DNA from: Atrichornis clamosus
Lineage: Eukaryota; Chordata; Aves; Passeriformes; Menuridae
NCBI GenBank assembly: GCA_013400975.1
Contig: WBMZ01003286.1
Span: 124,001-188,000 of the forward strand
Direction of reading: 5' to 3'
Length of the DNA: 64,000 bases
Shown here piece after piece: positions 1 through 9,867 of this stretch (position 1 is the stretch's first letter; every line of letters begins with the position of its first letter). Made by a program: the position numbers and the translations under genes. The notes under the pieces were generated by a model, which saw nothing but the letters and a program-made list of their open reading frames with translations, was not told where the DNA came from and did not search any database.

Positions 1-3000
1 AAATATGTACTGAAGTTCAAATAGGAACTTTCAGAAATGTTTTTATCCTGCAGTTGTTTGTAATAACTGCACTGGCCTTCTCTGGCTTTTTAAGCCATGT
101 TGTGCCTCTTGTGTTTGCTTTCATTTGTTTATTTATTTATTTTGATAATCCCCACTTCACAGAAGGGATCTGCAGTGAAGGAATTAGTGGCCTGTCAAGG
201 CAATTTCTCACCCTCTTCACCCAGGACATCTGGTTAGTTTACATTAGGGATACTTCAAAAAATAATTGTTTAGAGCCCATAATTCATTTACTATTCACTG
301 CAAAACATTTGTGTATGACTTTGCCTCTTTTGAGTTTTCCCAAGTCTTAGGCAGTTGACATTTACTGGAATTATTTTGTCCCTAATTACCTCTATTTTTG
401 ATGAAAGAGAATTAAAAGCATAATCAACATCCCCAAAGTATCTGAAGTCAGACAATTGCAGAATGAGTTCATTCCCAGCAATCCTATATATCATGAAGAC
501 AGCTTTTTTTTAATCTTCTTATTTCTTTATTGTTTATTTATACAAAGCTCATTGTATATTTTACTTTAGCATTCTGTAGATATATTTCGTCTGTTTCTCT
601 ACCACATTCAGGATGTTTATATTGAATTTCATGCTCTCTTATGCCCAGGCATAGTTTTTGCTTAACTGACTGACACAGCTTTAAGAACCATGGATAGTTA
701 CATATTGTGTTTCCAATTTCACTTGGGTTTTTTTATTATTATTTTGAGCCATTTCCAGTCATTGTAGCATGCCAGCAGTGTATTGCACAGGCTCTCTTTA
801 AAATACCCGTGTCTTGTTAAAAATAATAAAGGTTTAAAGTGTTATTCTTGGAGTATCTTTAGCTGGTAATGACCTTTCTATTGCTGAGCACTCAGGTAAA
901 GGAAAGACACGGTGGTTCTTTATTACCAAAGGAGCCTAACTAAGCTGCAATTGCCAATGTCAAATTGCTTGTGAGCTGTTTGACCTCCTATTTACTTCTA
1001 ATTTCTGCAAGCTGTTAGTAAGAGCTGCACTAAATCAACCTGTCATTTGATTTCACCTTTTGCAGCCATCACTGCAAGATTTTATACTTATGAGCATCAC
1101 AGAGGAACTGCCTGAAACTGCTCAAGAGAGAGTGCTGGAGTTTACAGAGAGTGTGGGAAGTTGTTTGGGGATATAAAGGGTAGAAATTACAGAGTAAGGG
1201 CTGTGGGAGAGGACAGGAGATGACCTGGGGCACCTCTCACAGGGAGCAACAAGGGAAAAACATGGACCTAAAGCAAGATGTCACCTGATGGGCTTCCACA
1301 TTTATCCTCACTCCACGGTTTCAACACCAATTTCAGACTTACACAATTCGTTCTTTTCCCTAAGTGCTGGGAGCTGCAAAATCAAGCTGCGTTCACCCTG
1401 CTTCTTAGCTCATCACTAATAAAAAAGGTCCTTCAACGGGAGTCGAGCCGGCGGTTGTGCTGAGGACAGTCATCGCGGGGGCCACGCCGCGAGCGAGGAC
1501 GCGGTATTGTTCAGCCTGAACCTCTGTACCCACATTGTGCAGCTCCTTCAAAGGCTCTCAGAACGCTGCTCAGTTGTTCAGCTTCTCAGTGTCTCTGTTA
1601 GGGATCCGGCGTTCAAGGTCTCCTGCAGCGGGGGAAACGGAGGCAAAAGGGAGGATGAAAAGGGAGATGGGAAACAAAGAGGTGATCGTGATTCCTGTAT
1701 CCCAGTGGGGTGTGGAGTCCCCAGCTCTGGTGCTGAAAGTTGATTCCCTTGTTTTGCTGCAGGGATGTGAGCCTGAGGAGTGCTCGCGTGTTGTGGTGTG
1801 TGGGTGCTGGGTAATGGCACCAGCAGCTTTTCCCAAGCAGCTTTTCCTGAGCGTTTTTAAGAGCCTGATACTGCACTGATGTATCTGCACTTGCAAAATA
1901 GCAGCAAAAGTGTTGTACAGAAAACTCACTCTATTACAGTATTTACTGATCTATGCATGTATAAAACCACTGCAGAAGGCAAAGTCATAACAGGCCCCTT
2001 TAACAGGTATTTATGGCCAGGTTCTGCTGTAGCGTTGTTCCCATTCCTCTTTCTGTCTCCCAGAAGTGTTTTGCAGACACAGTTCTTGGAAAAACAACCC
2101 AGGGAGCAGTGTGCTTCATCTTGGCATGGTCACTTTGGCTGGATTTTGGATACAGGGTTTGCCTGCTCCCATATGAGGAAAAGAAGTACTTTTGGGAAAC
2201 TTCTATGTGCAAAGTCTGCTTCTTTCGCGGCATCAAGAGAAGGAGACCAACAAAAGGCAGTGCTGAAATACCAGATAAGTCTGGGAAGAATAATTCCTGA
2301 CCTGTTCCATTGTGAAGATAAGTGAGGTGTAAAACTGGGTCCGTATTTAAGTCTAAGGGAGAATTGGTTTCCAGGGATAAGGCCATGCTCTGGCCAGCAC
2401 CTACTGAAGTGTTGCTGTCTCCCCTAATTGGGCTGTTAAAGCCCAGGGGAGCAAAAACGTGGTAATGACCTTCCTAGAAACAAAGCTGGAGAGAGGAGGA
2501 AAGATGTGGAAATGTCTTAGCAATCTGTGACCGAGTGCCTAGCACCAGGTGCTTGGATGTGGGAAAGATGAGGCTGAGATCTGTCTCCAAAAAGAGGGAA
2601 GCATTGTGAAAACACACTGAAGTAAATCACTGCTCCCTAAGCAGAGCCAGCCCCTATAAATCAACAATAATATCTCAGCCCTCGCTGAGTGCACGTCTGA
2701 GACACTGTACTCAGCTCCAGTCACCGTGTTACGAAGGAGGAAATTACAGAATAAGAGAAGGTGAGAATTAGGGCAACAGGACTAGAGCTCTGCGAATATC
2801 AGATTTTTTTTTTTTTCATAGCCCTTCTGAACAATTGGGGTCAGATTGGTTTTGATTTTTTCTATAAAATCAAAGTAACACCCAAAATGAAATATCAGAC
2901 AGTAGGGGGAAAAAAAAGCCAAAATGGTTTGAAAAAAATCTCTCCCTTCTCCAGGCATGTTTTTTATTTCTCTGGAAGTCAAAATCCATTCAGTGAGGTT

Positions 3001-3348
3001 GGCATAATTTCACTCAGAGTTTCAGCAGAGCCAGGGTCAGATTTCTGGTGCTGCCAGTTCTCACTGGCTTGGACTCCAAAATGCATTGGAAAAAGGGTGA
3101 TGGATGGAGGATCAGACAAACCTCATCCTTCTCCTCAGTGTAAGATGAAAAGGGAGAGAGCAGATGCTGGATGCTGTGGCAGAGGAGAGCTGGGCTGGCT
3201 GCTGCTTTTGTGGGAGTATCTTCACAGAAAAAAACTGGTTTGGACTGCAAAGGGGTCAGACAAGGCAAGGGGGAAGGAGAATATTAGAAGTTGGTTTGTT
3301 GCACGTAGCTGGTTGTGACTTTCAAGTAAGATACTGTGGCATTAAGTA
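1..3348. other. Non-coding DNA, AT-rich at the start
   Basis: No gene is supported here. The first 850 bases are AT-rich, with many T runs. A stretch at about 880-1110 has balanced composition and few simple repeats and looks like it could be a conserved non-coding element, but that is an impression only. At about 1430-1510 there is a small CpG-dense patch. Short frames on both strands at 1500-2400 overlap one another, end at random stops and show no domain or splice context. A T13 run lies at about 2804-2816. Nothing else is recognisable. Confidence 0.5.
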
Positions 3349-3815
3349 AGGCATGAGGTGCTGGAGTTTGTCCAAAGATGAGCAGCAGAGCTGGGGGAGG
3401 ATCTGGAACACCAGTCCTGTGAGGAGTGGCTGGGGGAGCTGGGGAGGCTCAGAAAAGAAGGAAAGGAGCTCAGGGAAAACTTCTCACTCTCAGTAACTAC
3501 CTGAAGGAGGTTGGAGCCAGGTGGGGGTCGATGTCTTTTCCTAAGTAACCAGTGACAGGATGAGAGTAGATGGCCTGAAGTTGTACTAGAGGAGGTTTAG
3601 ATTGGTATTAGGGAAGATGCCTTCACCAAAAGGGCTGTCAAGCACTGGAACAGGCTGCCCAGGGTAGTGGTGCAGTCTGCATCCCTGGAGAGATTTAAAA
3701 GTCGTGGATGTGGCACTTGGGGATGTGGTTTAGTGGTGGCCCTGGCAGTGCTGGGGTAGCAGTTGGACTCTGTGATCTCAGAGATCTTTTCCAACCTAAA
3801 TGACTCTATGATGAG
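3349..3815 (+). mobile_element. CR1 LINE, 3' fragment, plus orientation
   Basis: This is the 3' end of a chicken-repeat-1 (CR1) non-LTR retrotransposon, covering the end of the reverse-transcriptase ORF and the 3' UTR. Diagnostic phrases occur in order: a 'gtcctgtgaggagtggctg' block near 3415, 'aactacctgaaggaggttgg' near 3495, 'ggaggtttagattgg' near 3590, 'ggaacaggctgcccaggg' near 3647, and the tail 'ttttccaacctaaatgact' near 3787 followed by 'ctatgatg', which resembles the CR1 terminal 8-bp repeat. The copy is 5'-truncated, as most CR1 insertions are. Its frame is broken and it is surely inactive. It is not obviously flanked by target-site duplications, which is usual for CR1. Confidence 0.93.
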
Positions 3816-5112
3816 CATTTCTTAGGAAGACAGACTTGCCCCAGGGCTTTTCCATGGGGCAGCTTGACTCCTCTGGCCATATTCAGCCTGGGTGGCCGTA
3901 GCAACAAAACCCAAACCCTGCCACTCTGGGGCCTGCGGCTTTCTTAGCAGCAAAGGTGGGAAACGCTGTACCACTGAGTGATCTGTTCATAATAAGGTTC
4001 TGTTATTAATGCTCAGAAATGACCTTGCCAGGGCACAGTTGAGTGCCTTGTCATCTGTCCTGATCTTATTAGAGGCGTCGGCGGGGTTCGGTGTGTGCCG
4101 GGTTCCTCTTTATCTCTCTGCCATCGATACCGCGCGGAGTCATGACGGGCCTGTTCCCAAGGGCCTCCAATACGTCTCAAACCCTCTTCGTGACTTGCTA
4201 TTTTAAGAGTCACATTTATAAGAAAAAAATAGACAGTTACAGTAGACCAACAATGTCTTTCCTATCACCAGCAGATGTATGAGAGATAAAGTACCCTGGC
4301 TCCTTCTTTCTGCTGGTGCCACGCAAGGGAAGAAATCCTGTTGATTCATGGGCTGGTGGTGGCTGTTGGCTCCAAGGCCAACTAATCACGGGTATTAATG
4401 GAGCCAGCTGGAGAAGTGGGTCAGTGCTCGGCCTAAGTTAGGAGCAGAACGTGCCGCCAAGAAGAAAAACGAGGGGAAAGCTCAGAGATGATGTTAGCAG
4501 AGGGATTTCTGCAGTCAGAGCCTGGGAGAGAACTGAGAGAAGGAAAAGCTCTGGTATCTCCAGGGCAGATATGAGCAAACATCTTGTGCTGTTGTAAATG
4601 GGTGAGACTGAATTGCTTGCTTGATTGTAAATTTAAAAAGATAGCGTGTTTCTATCAATAACCGGAGGCTTAAATAATAGACTTTGGCCTGACTACCAAT
4701 CTCCTTTCCCCATTTAGGGAGAAAGTCTCTTAGAGCAGCGAGGAGAGTCTCCACGCAACATCTTGTAGCTCTATCTATCACATACCTTATCAGTGGGTGT
4801 ACTACAAGTTCTTGTTCCAAGTCATCCTTTTCTTTGTCTCTTCATCCTCTTCTCTGCTTCTATTTGTGGTTGCTAAAATGTTACTTCCAGTCAGGCAACA
4901 CCATGGCTCAGCCCAAACTGTTGCTCAGATTCAGCCATAGCAAAGGAGCTGGAAGCAAGGCCGTGGGTTTTTGTGTGTGTGGAGAACAGGATCCACACCT
5001 CTGACCATCCCAGTGTGGCTGTGGGAGTTCTGGGGGTCTAACAAAGCCCAATCTTTCTCCTTTTAGGCACTCCCTTGTCTCTAAGGGCCCAGCGGCATCC
5101 CTGGCGTTTTAC
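3816..5112. other. Non-coding DNA, nothing recognised
   Basis: No repeat family, RNA gene or convincing exon was found. A 101-codon minus-strand frame at 4515-4820 has no domain, no splice sites at sensible places and an ordinary random composition. If the exon at 5113-5279 is real, this stretch is the start of the intron that follows it on the minus strand. Confidence 0.4.
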
Positions 5113-5279
5113 CTGGCGGAGTGTTGTGTGTCCCATCACTGGCTTTCTGCTGAACTTGGGACTGTTGAAGTGAAGGAAATCCATATGGTGGGGCCTTGTG
5201 CACACCTGCAAACTGGGATTCCAACCAGGAGCTCTCCTGTTGCTGCCTCAACTGAGCCATTTCGTGCCCCTGTGCCACA
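5113..5279 (-). CDS. Probable internal coding exon of an unidentified gene
   Basis: Read on the minus strand, a pyrimidine-leaning tract ending 'cttattttaacag' (AG at 5281-5280), with a possible branch point 'ctaattc' about 25 bases before it, precedes a 167-nt open segment. The segment ends 'ccgccag' followed by the donor 'gtaaaacg'. The frame has one leading base, 55 complete codons and one trailing base. The peptide begins VAQGHEMAQLRQQQESSW and later contains KAPPYGFPSLQQSQVQQK, so it is rich in Gln, Ser and Pro and has no globular domain. That composition is typical of disordered parts of nuclear co-regulators, but I do not recognise the protein. The frame runs on only about 10 codons past the donor before a stop, as expected if the donor is used. 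No partner exon was identified in the window, so flanking introns would be long. A chance open frame cannot be excluded. Confidence 0.5.
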
Positions 5280-7597
5280 CTGTTAAAATAAGCACGAATT
5301 GAGAATTAGTGCAGCACAGTGGAAGAGACAGGCAAAACAAGTCCGAGGCTCCAAACAACAAATTATTCTTGAATCAAACATCTCATTAATGGCTGCAGTG
5401 TCGCCACTCTGCTTTGCATAATTAAGTTTCATGGGGCGTTACAATTAACAGTTGTGCCGCAATGTAGGTAGGAACAATCTCCCGTTTATTTACCCTGGCT
5501 GTATCTGAAAGTGCTGTGTGGTGAATAAGACGCATTTACAAGTAGATTAGGGTGCATTCTGGGTCATAAATTGAGTAAGGCTGTAATTGCTTTCCAACAA
5601 AGGAGAGCTGCAAATAAGACAGGCCGCCTCTCTTTTTTTTTCTCCCCCCCCTGCCCCCCCGAAACCCCTTTTTTCCTGTTGATGTGTCTGAAAATTCTCA
5701 TCCCCAGCTAAATAACACAGTTATGGCATTGAAAACCTTGTAGATGCTTTTTCAACTTGACAGCTCCTACTCTGTAATATTTCAAGGCATATTTTCCCCC
5801 TTCTTCTTCTCCCTTCTTGAGTCTCTGCTGCAGAGACTTGTTTTAAAACCACATATTCTGGCTTTGAATATTATCAGTCAAATATCTGCATGTGCATCCA
5901 TGATGGGGAGGGAGAGAGGGGAGATGCTTGGGTTTCAGGCACTTGGAATTAACTGGGAAAGAAGCCAAAATGTCATTAGAAGCACTCGGATACGGCAGAA
6001 TGCGAAGCACCTCCAGTCTATATTCAGATACGAAGGCAGGCCCAGGAATTAAACATTTATCAAGGCTGGGGGATTAAAGCCTGACCACAAATACTCTTCT
6101 TCGTGAAGGGCTTTCCCTGTGAGGAAGGAAGGATCCGGAGAGTTAGCAATGCCGAGTGCAGGCTGTTGAGGAGCAGGAGAAGCTCTCTCCGCCTAGAAAC
6201 TCTCTAGGCCAAATGAGCTTTTCTTGCTTCAAATATTTCTTAATCGTACTTTCTTATAGGATTATGAAGAGGCTGGTGGAGAATGTTAAAAAAAAAAATT
6301 GGGTTTTTTTCAGCCTCATGAGTATTTCTTGGGTGATTGGTAAGACTTGGAGCCGGAGTAGCTCAAAAAGGGAGAGAAAGATTCAGCTCCCGACCAAATC
6401 TGTTCATCGTTATACACTTAAGGAAAAGCTGCCATTTCCTGCTAAAAACCCATTTGTCTTGCAAATTTCTATAATGAGCAGATTTTGGAATAAATACCAT
6501 GTAATCTGCAGTGACAGTTCTCTCATTTCTATTTTATTAGTTCAATCTTCTCAGCATCTGAAACACGTAGCAGCGGAGTCTCAGAAGAGGTTTAGGCAGC
6601 TCTGTGGGAGTTTTTTTAACACCTTGGCACACAACTCTGCCACTCACTCTCCCATGGCATCGCTCCCCTCTCCGTTACCTTCCATTTATTTATTCAATTG
6701 TACTTTTTAGCAGCATCTGTCCATAGCCCCAGGCACCCTTTAAGTAATTTAGAGTACACACAGCCGTGCATTAGCGAGACATGCCCCGTCATCCTCAATT
6801 CCTGCAGCAGCCTACGGAGCAACAGCTGGATGGGCACAGCCGCCTCGCTTGGTTTTCCAAGCTTCCAGACGCCTGTGGAAAAAAAGGAAAGGGCTTCTCG
6901 CGTCTCTCCAAGGGAGAGCTTAATATTTATCGTATCCACAAGGCAGGATTTTGGATTTGGGTCGGCAAGGGTGGAATTTCTTCGTCCTACAGAAGGTCAA
7001 ATTGGTCTTTCTGGAAGCAAAGGATGAATAGTTGTGTTTGTCCCATGTCTGTGGTCTTGCCTGGTGGGCTGGAGATCAGGGAGGACATCCCCATCTGGAA
7101 GGATGAATTGCTGCAGCTAGAGCTTGGGAAAGACAGATCCTGAGCAGTTTTTTCCCATGGAGCGTGGCATCAGGGCTGGTGTTGGAAATATTTGGTGGCA
7201 CTGCCTGTTTGGGACTGCGGAGGTGGAAGGCTTGATGTTGGACCTTGGCCAAGGATGGGCAATATTACTGTGCGGAAAAAAGCAGTGTAAGAAAAAGCAG
7301 GCAGCACCTCTCTGTGTTGGTTAAAGTTTTGGGATGGGAAGAGGCAGCTCTTGCCTCTGAAACTGAGTCTCCTTCTACAGGCTTGAATAGGGGAGTGAAA
7401 AAAGCAGCTGAAACTGTGAGAAGTAAATAAGAAAACAAACAGCTCATAGGATGGCCTTGTGACCATGTGCCATTCAAGCTGACCTTTACTAAAGTGTATT
7501 AAAAACTGGAGCTTTTCCCTTTGTGTTTCCTCCAGCCTACAAGTGAATTACAAATTCCATCACTTAAAATGCGTCACGTTAAAATACTTGGTGAACT
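5280..7597. other. Non-coding DNA with a possible conserved block at 5340-5620
   Basis: The stretch at 5340-5620 is AT-rich without being simple sequence. It contains a 'tttgcataattaag' string near 5413, a POU/homeodomain-like composite, and 'acaattaac' near 5440. This makes it a candidate conserved enhancer upstream (on the minus strand) of the exon at 5113-5279. The rest, including several 80-180 codon frames at 6156-7143, shows no domain, no codon-like composition and no recognised repeat. Confidence 0.35.
5626..5661. repeat. Pyrimidine tract with two C runs (minus-strand G-quadruplex candidate)
   Basis: A nearly pure C/T tract on the plus strand contains a T8-T9 run, then C8, 'tg' and C7. 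On the minus strand this gives G7-CA-G8, which has enough guanines in two blocks to fold an intramolecular G-quadruplex. The homopurine/homopyrimidine nature also permits triplex DNA. Confidence 0.6.
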
Positions 7598-7630
7598 TTA
7601 ACTTTTTCTTCTTTTTCCTCCTAGGTAAGT
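7598..7630 (+). promoter_or_regulatory. Candidate recursive splice site
   Basis: A long, almost uninterrupted pyrimidine tract (7601-7620) runs into 'cctcctag' and is followed with no gap by the consensus 5' splice site 'gtaagt' at 7625-7630. A 'ctttaac' string at about 7596-7602 could be the branch point. An acceptor fused directly to a donor, Y(n)-YAG|GTAAGT, is the hallmark of recursive splice sites, which let very long vertebrate and fly introns be removed stepwise. It lies on the plus strand, opposite to the exon at 5113-5279. Either two genes overlap or abut here, or one of the two calls is wrong. Confidence 0.5.
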
Positions 7631-7712
7631 GGCATTTACTTAATGTTGAAGTACTTGAAGGTCCAGAGCGGGAATGTAAAACATCCTTGCCCAGTTGAAG
7701 GTGACTTGTCAG
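7625..7712 (+). other. Candidate RS-exon following the recursive splice site
   Basis: Eighty-eight bases after the AG of the recursive site, the sequence reads 'cttgtcag' and then 'gtaatc', a good second donor. Vertebrate recursive sites are typically recognised first by exon definition of such a short downstream 'RS-exon', which is then skipped when the regenerated donor is used. The call depends entirely on the recursive site being real. Confidence 0.35.
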
Positions 7713-9400
7713 GTAATCCCAAATCTTTTCCTTTCTCTTTTCACCGCATGTCCAACCCAAGCTGTTTTCTCTCTCCTCTGATGTTACTGAGGAGGGCTGA
7801 TAAGGAGGGGAAGGGCGTGAAGGTGTGTGAGCTTCATTTCCAGTTCACTGCTTTGAGGAGCCGAGTTGCAGTTTGGATTGGCAGCTCTGCCTGTCTCCCT
7901 CAGGGTTGAGCATCGCAGTGCAGGAAGGTGTGAGGTTCACAGTCCCCTGGAAAGGTGATGCTGAGCCGTGCTGTGCTTGATCCAGCCAAGTTTTTCAGCA
8001 ACGCTGAAAACTGTCACGGAGCCTGTTGCTATCACACAGTTTTGGAAAGATTCAGAGCCGTGTTTCCAGGAAAATGATGCTTGTGCTTGCTCTCACCTCC
8101 CTCTGACCTTTCAAAGCATGGTGTCTGCCTCTGCAAAAAGCTGTCACGTGCCCGACTTTGAAATATTTCTCTCGTACGGTGATTTTCACACTCGATAGCA
8201 ACTCAGAGCGATTTTCTCCCTCAAACCCTTTCAGACCCAAACCCACTGTGAGCTGGTATTTTCTTTGCTCAAAGCACACCCCTTGTTTCGTGCAGAGCCC
8301 TGAAAAGCCTGGGTGAGCCGTGGCAGGAGCCTCCCGGGGGCCGGGAGGGATTTGCTGAGCCAAGGCTCATGGTGTCGCATAACTCCCGGCAGCTCATTCC
8401 CTGTGTGTCACTTTTCCTGAGGTCGGTGTATTATCTCACCCTGGCAGATGCAGCGAGGTAGAAATACAAGGCTATTTGCAATGCAGTTTATTAAGACATG
8501 TTTTAGAGGTGGTTTGAGGGAGCACTGGCTGGAAATGTTAATCATTATCTCTGACAATGTATTGACCTGCCTTCTGCCTTACCCCGCTGCCTCGGGAGCC
8601 GGGAGGGAGGGAGTGCCGGCCGGGATATCGGTGTGCTCCAGCCGTGCCTCCCCGCACGCCCCCTCCTGCACAGCCTTTCCTGTGCAGAGCAGGGAACAGC
8701 ACTGCTGGCACACGGAGGAGAAACTTTTTGCCTGTTGAAAAGCGGCTCGTGGGTGGGGAAGGCAAAGGAAAACAAGCACTCGTTTTGGTTTTTTTTTTTC
8801 TTGTTTTACTTTTTTTTTTTTGAACCTCGTAGTTTTCTAGCTGGGAAGAGGGAGTAATCTGGCTTCTGTAGAAACAAATGATATTGCACGACTGCCTTGC
8901 TGCCTTCTCCTGCTCCGCCAGAAAAGGTGTCATTATTTTCCCCCTTTTGTTTTAGACTTCTGTGAACCAAAAGGGCTTGAGGATTTTAATGGTCTATCTC
9001 AAAGATTGAGAGGCCCTTTATATGTCAAGCCACAATCCCATCCTAGGCTGTACTGGCCTCTGTTTGATTTTATGAAGCTTATTTTGGATAGATGGTATTT
9101 TTATAGCTCCTGCCTTGCTTCACCGATGGCCATATTGATGTAGCGCTACAGGACAGGGCTAATAAATAGTTTATAAAACTGTAGGTTCATTCTCCCAAGT
9201 GATGTAGGGCTGTGTCTGAGCAGACTGCAAATCACCGTCCCGGTGACGCCGAGCGTCCATACCGCACAGCCCTGGCCACAGCCATGGGGAGGGAGGGATT
9301 AAAGCAAAGCACAGCTTTCTCCAGCTGCATATGTTCAAAACTTTCCTTTGCAGTGATTCTCTGCCCCAGCAGTGGATCGTGGAGCAGCCAGCTCAGTGTT
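7713..9400. other. Non-coding DNA, nothing recognised apart from T runs
   Basis: The stretch contains a T-rich tract at 8786-8821 and a GC-rich patch around 8590-8670. Minus-strand frames at 8538-8933 span these and are composition artefacts. A 34-base segment at 8097-8130 is bracketed on the minus strand by a decent acceptor and donor, but it is too short to support on its own. Confidence 0.4.
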
Positions 9401-9406
9401 GGGTTA
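9401..9406. repeat. Probable target-site duplication, left copy (gggtta)
   Basis: The six bases 'gggtta' directly precede the LTR and recur at 9862-9867 directly after it. Six-base duplications are typical of class II (ERVK-like) integrases, whereas class III (ERVL) elements usually leave five. The LTR would then end one base beyond the canonical terminal CA, so the exact boundary is uncertain by one base. Confidence 0.65.
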
Positions 9407-9861
9407 TGCTGTGGGTTGACCCAGGCTGGACGCCAGGCACCTACTAAAGCTGCTCACTCACTTTGCAGCTGGACAGGGGGGAGAAAATTTAACAAAGGGT
9501 TCCTGAGTTGACATGAGGACTGGGAGAGGTCACTCATCAAACACCATCAAAGGTAAAACCAGCTCAGCTTATAGATATGAATTGAATTTACTACTAACAA
9601 ATCAGAGCAGGATAATGAGAAGTAAGATAAGCCCTTAAAAAGACCTTCTCCCCCCAGCTCCCTCCTCCCAGCTCTACCTCCTACCCCAGCAGCGCAGGAA
9701 GACAGGGAATGGGGGTTCTGGTCAGTCCATCACCTGTGGCTTCTCCCGCCACCAGAGATTGGCTCTGCTGGACATGGTGGAAGCTTCCAGCAGCTTCTCA
9801 CAGAAGCCACCTCTGTGGCCCCCCTGCTACCAAAAACCAGGCCATGCAACCAGCCCAACAC
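9407..9861 (-). mobile_element. Solo LTR of an endogenous retrovirus, internally shortened, reverse orientation
   Basis: This is the reverse complement of the same LTR family found full-length at 48334-49451. Shared landmarks, read on the minus strand, are 'gcatggcctggtttttggta' at the start, 'ggcttctgtgagaagctgct', 'cagcagagccaatctctggt', then 'aagggcttat' and 'atcctgctctgat', and finally 'gtttgatgagtga' and 'ggtcaacccac' at the end. It is only 455 bp long. The roughly 660 bp lying between 'tctctggtggc' and 'gcgggagaagcc' in the other copy are missing. No gag, pol or env sequence adjoins it, so it is a solo LTR left by recombination. It is flanked by 'gggtta' on both sides. The family is probably a songbird ERV class; I cannot name the subfamily with certainty. 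Confidence 0.88.
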
Positions 9862-9867
9862 GGGTTA
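9862..9867. repeat. Probable target-site duplication, right copy (gggtta)
   Basis: This is an exact second copy of the six bases at 9401-9406, immediately outside the reverse-oriented LTR. Such an intact duplication implies a fairly recent insertion and no recombination with another locus. Confidence 0.65.

Noticed and set aside
8097..8130. 34-base minus-strand microexon candidate
   Set aside because: Isolated, no coding preference, no partner exon.
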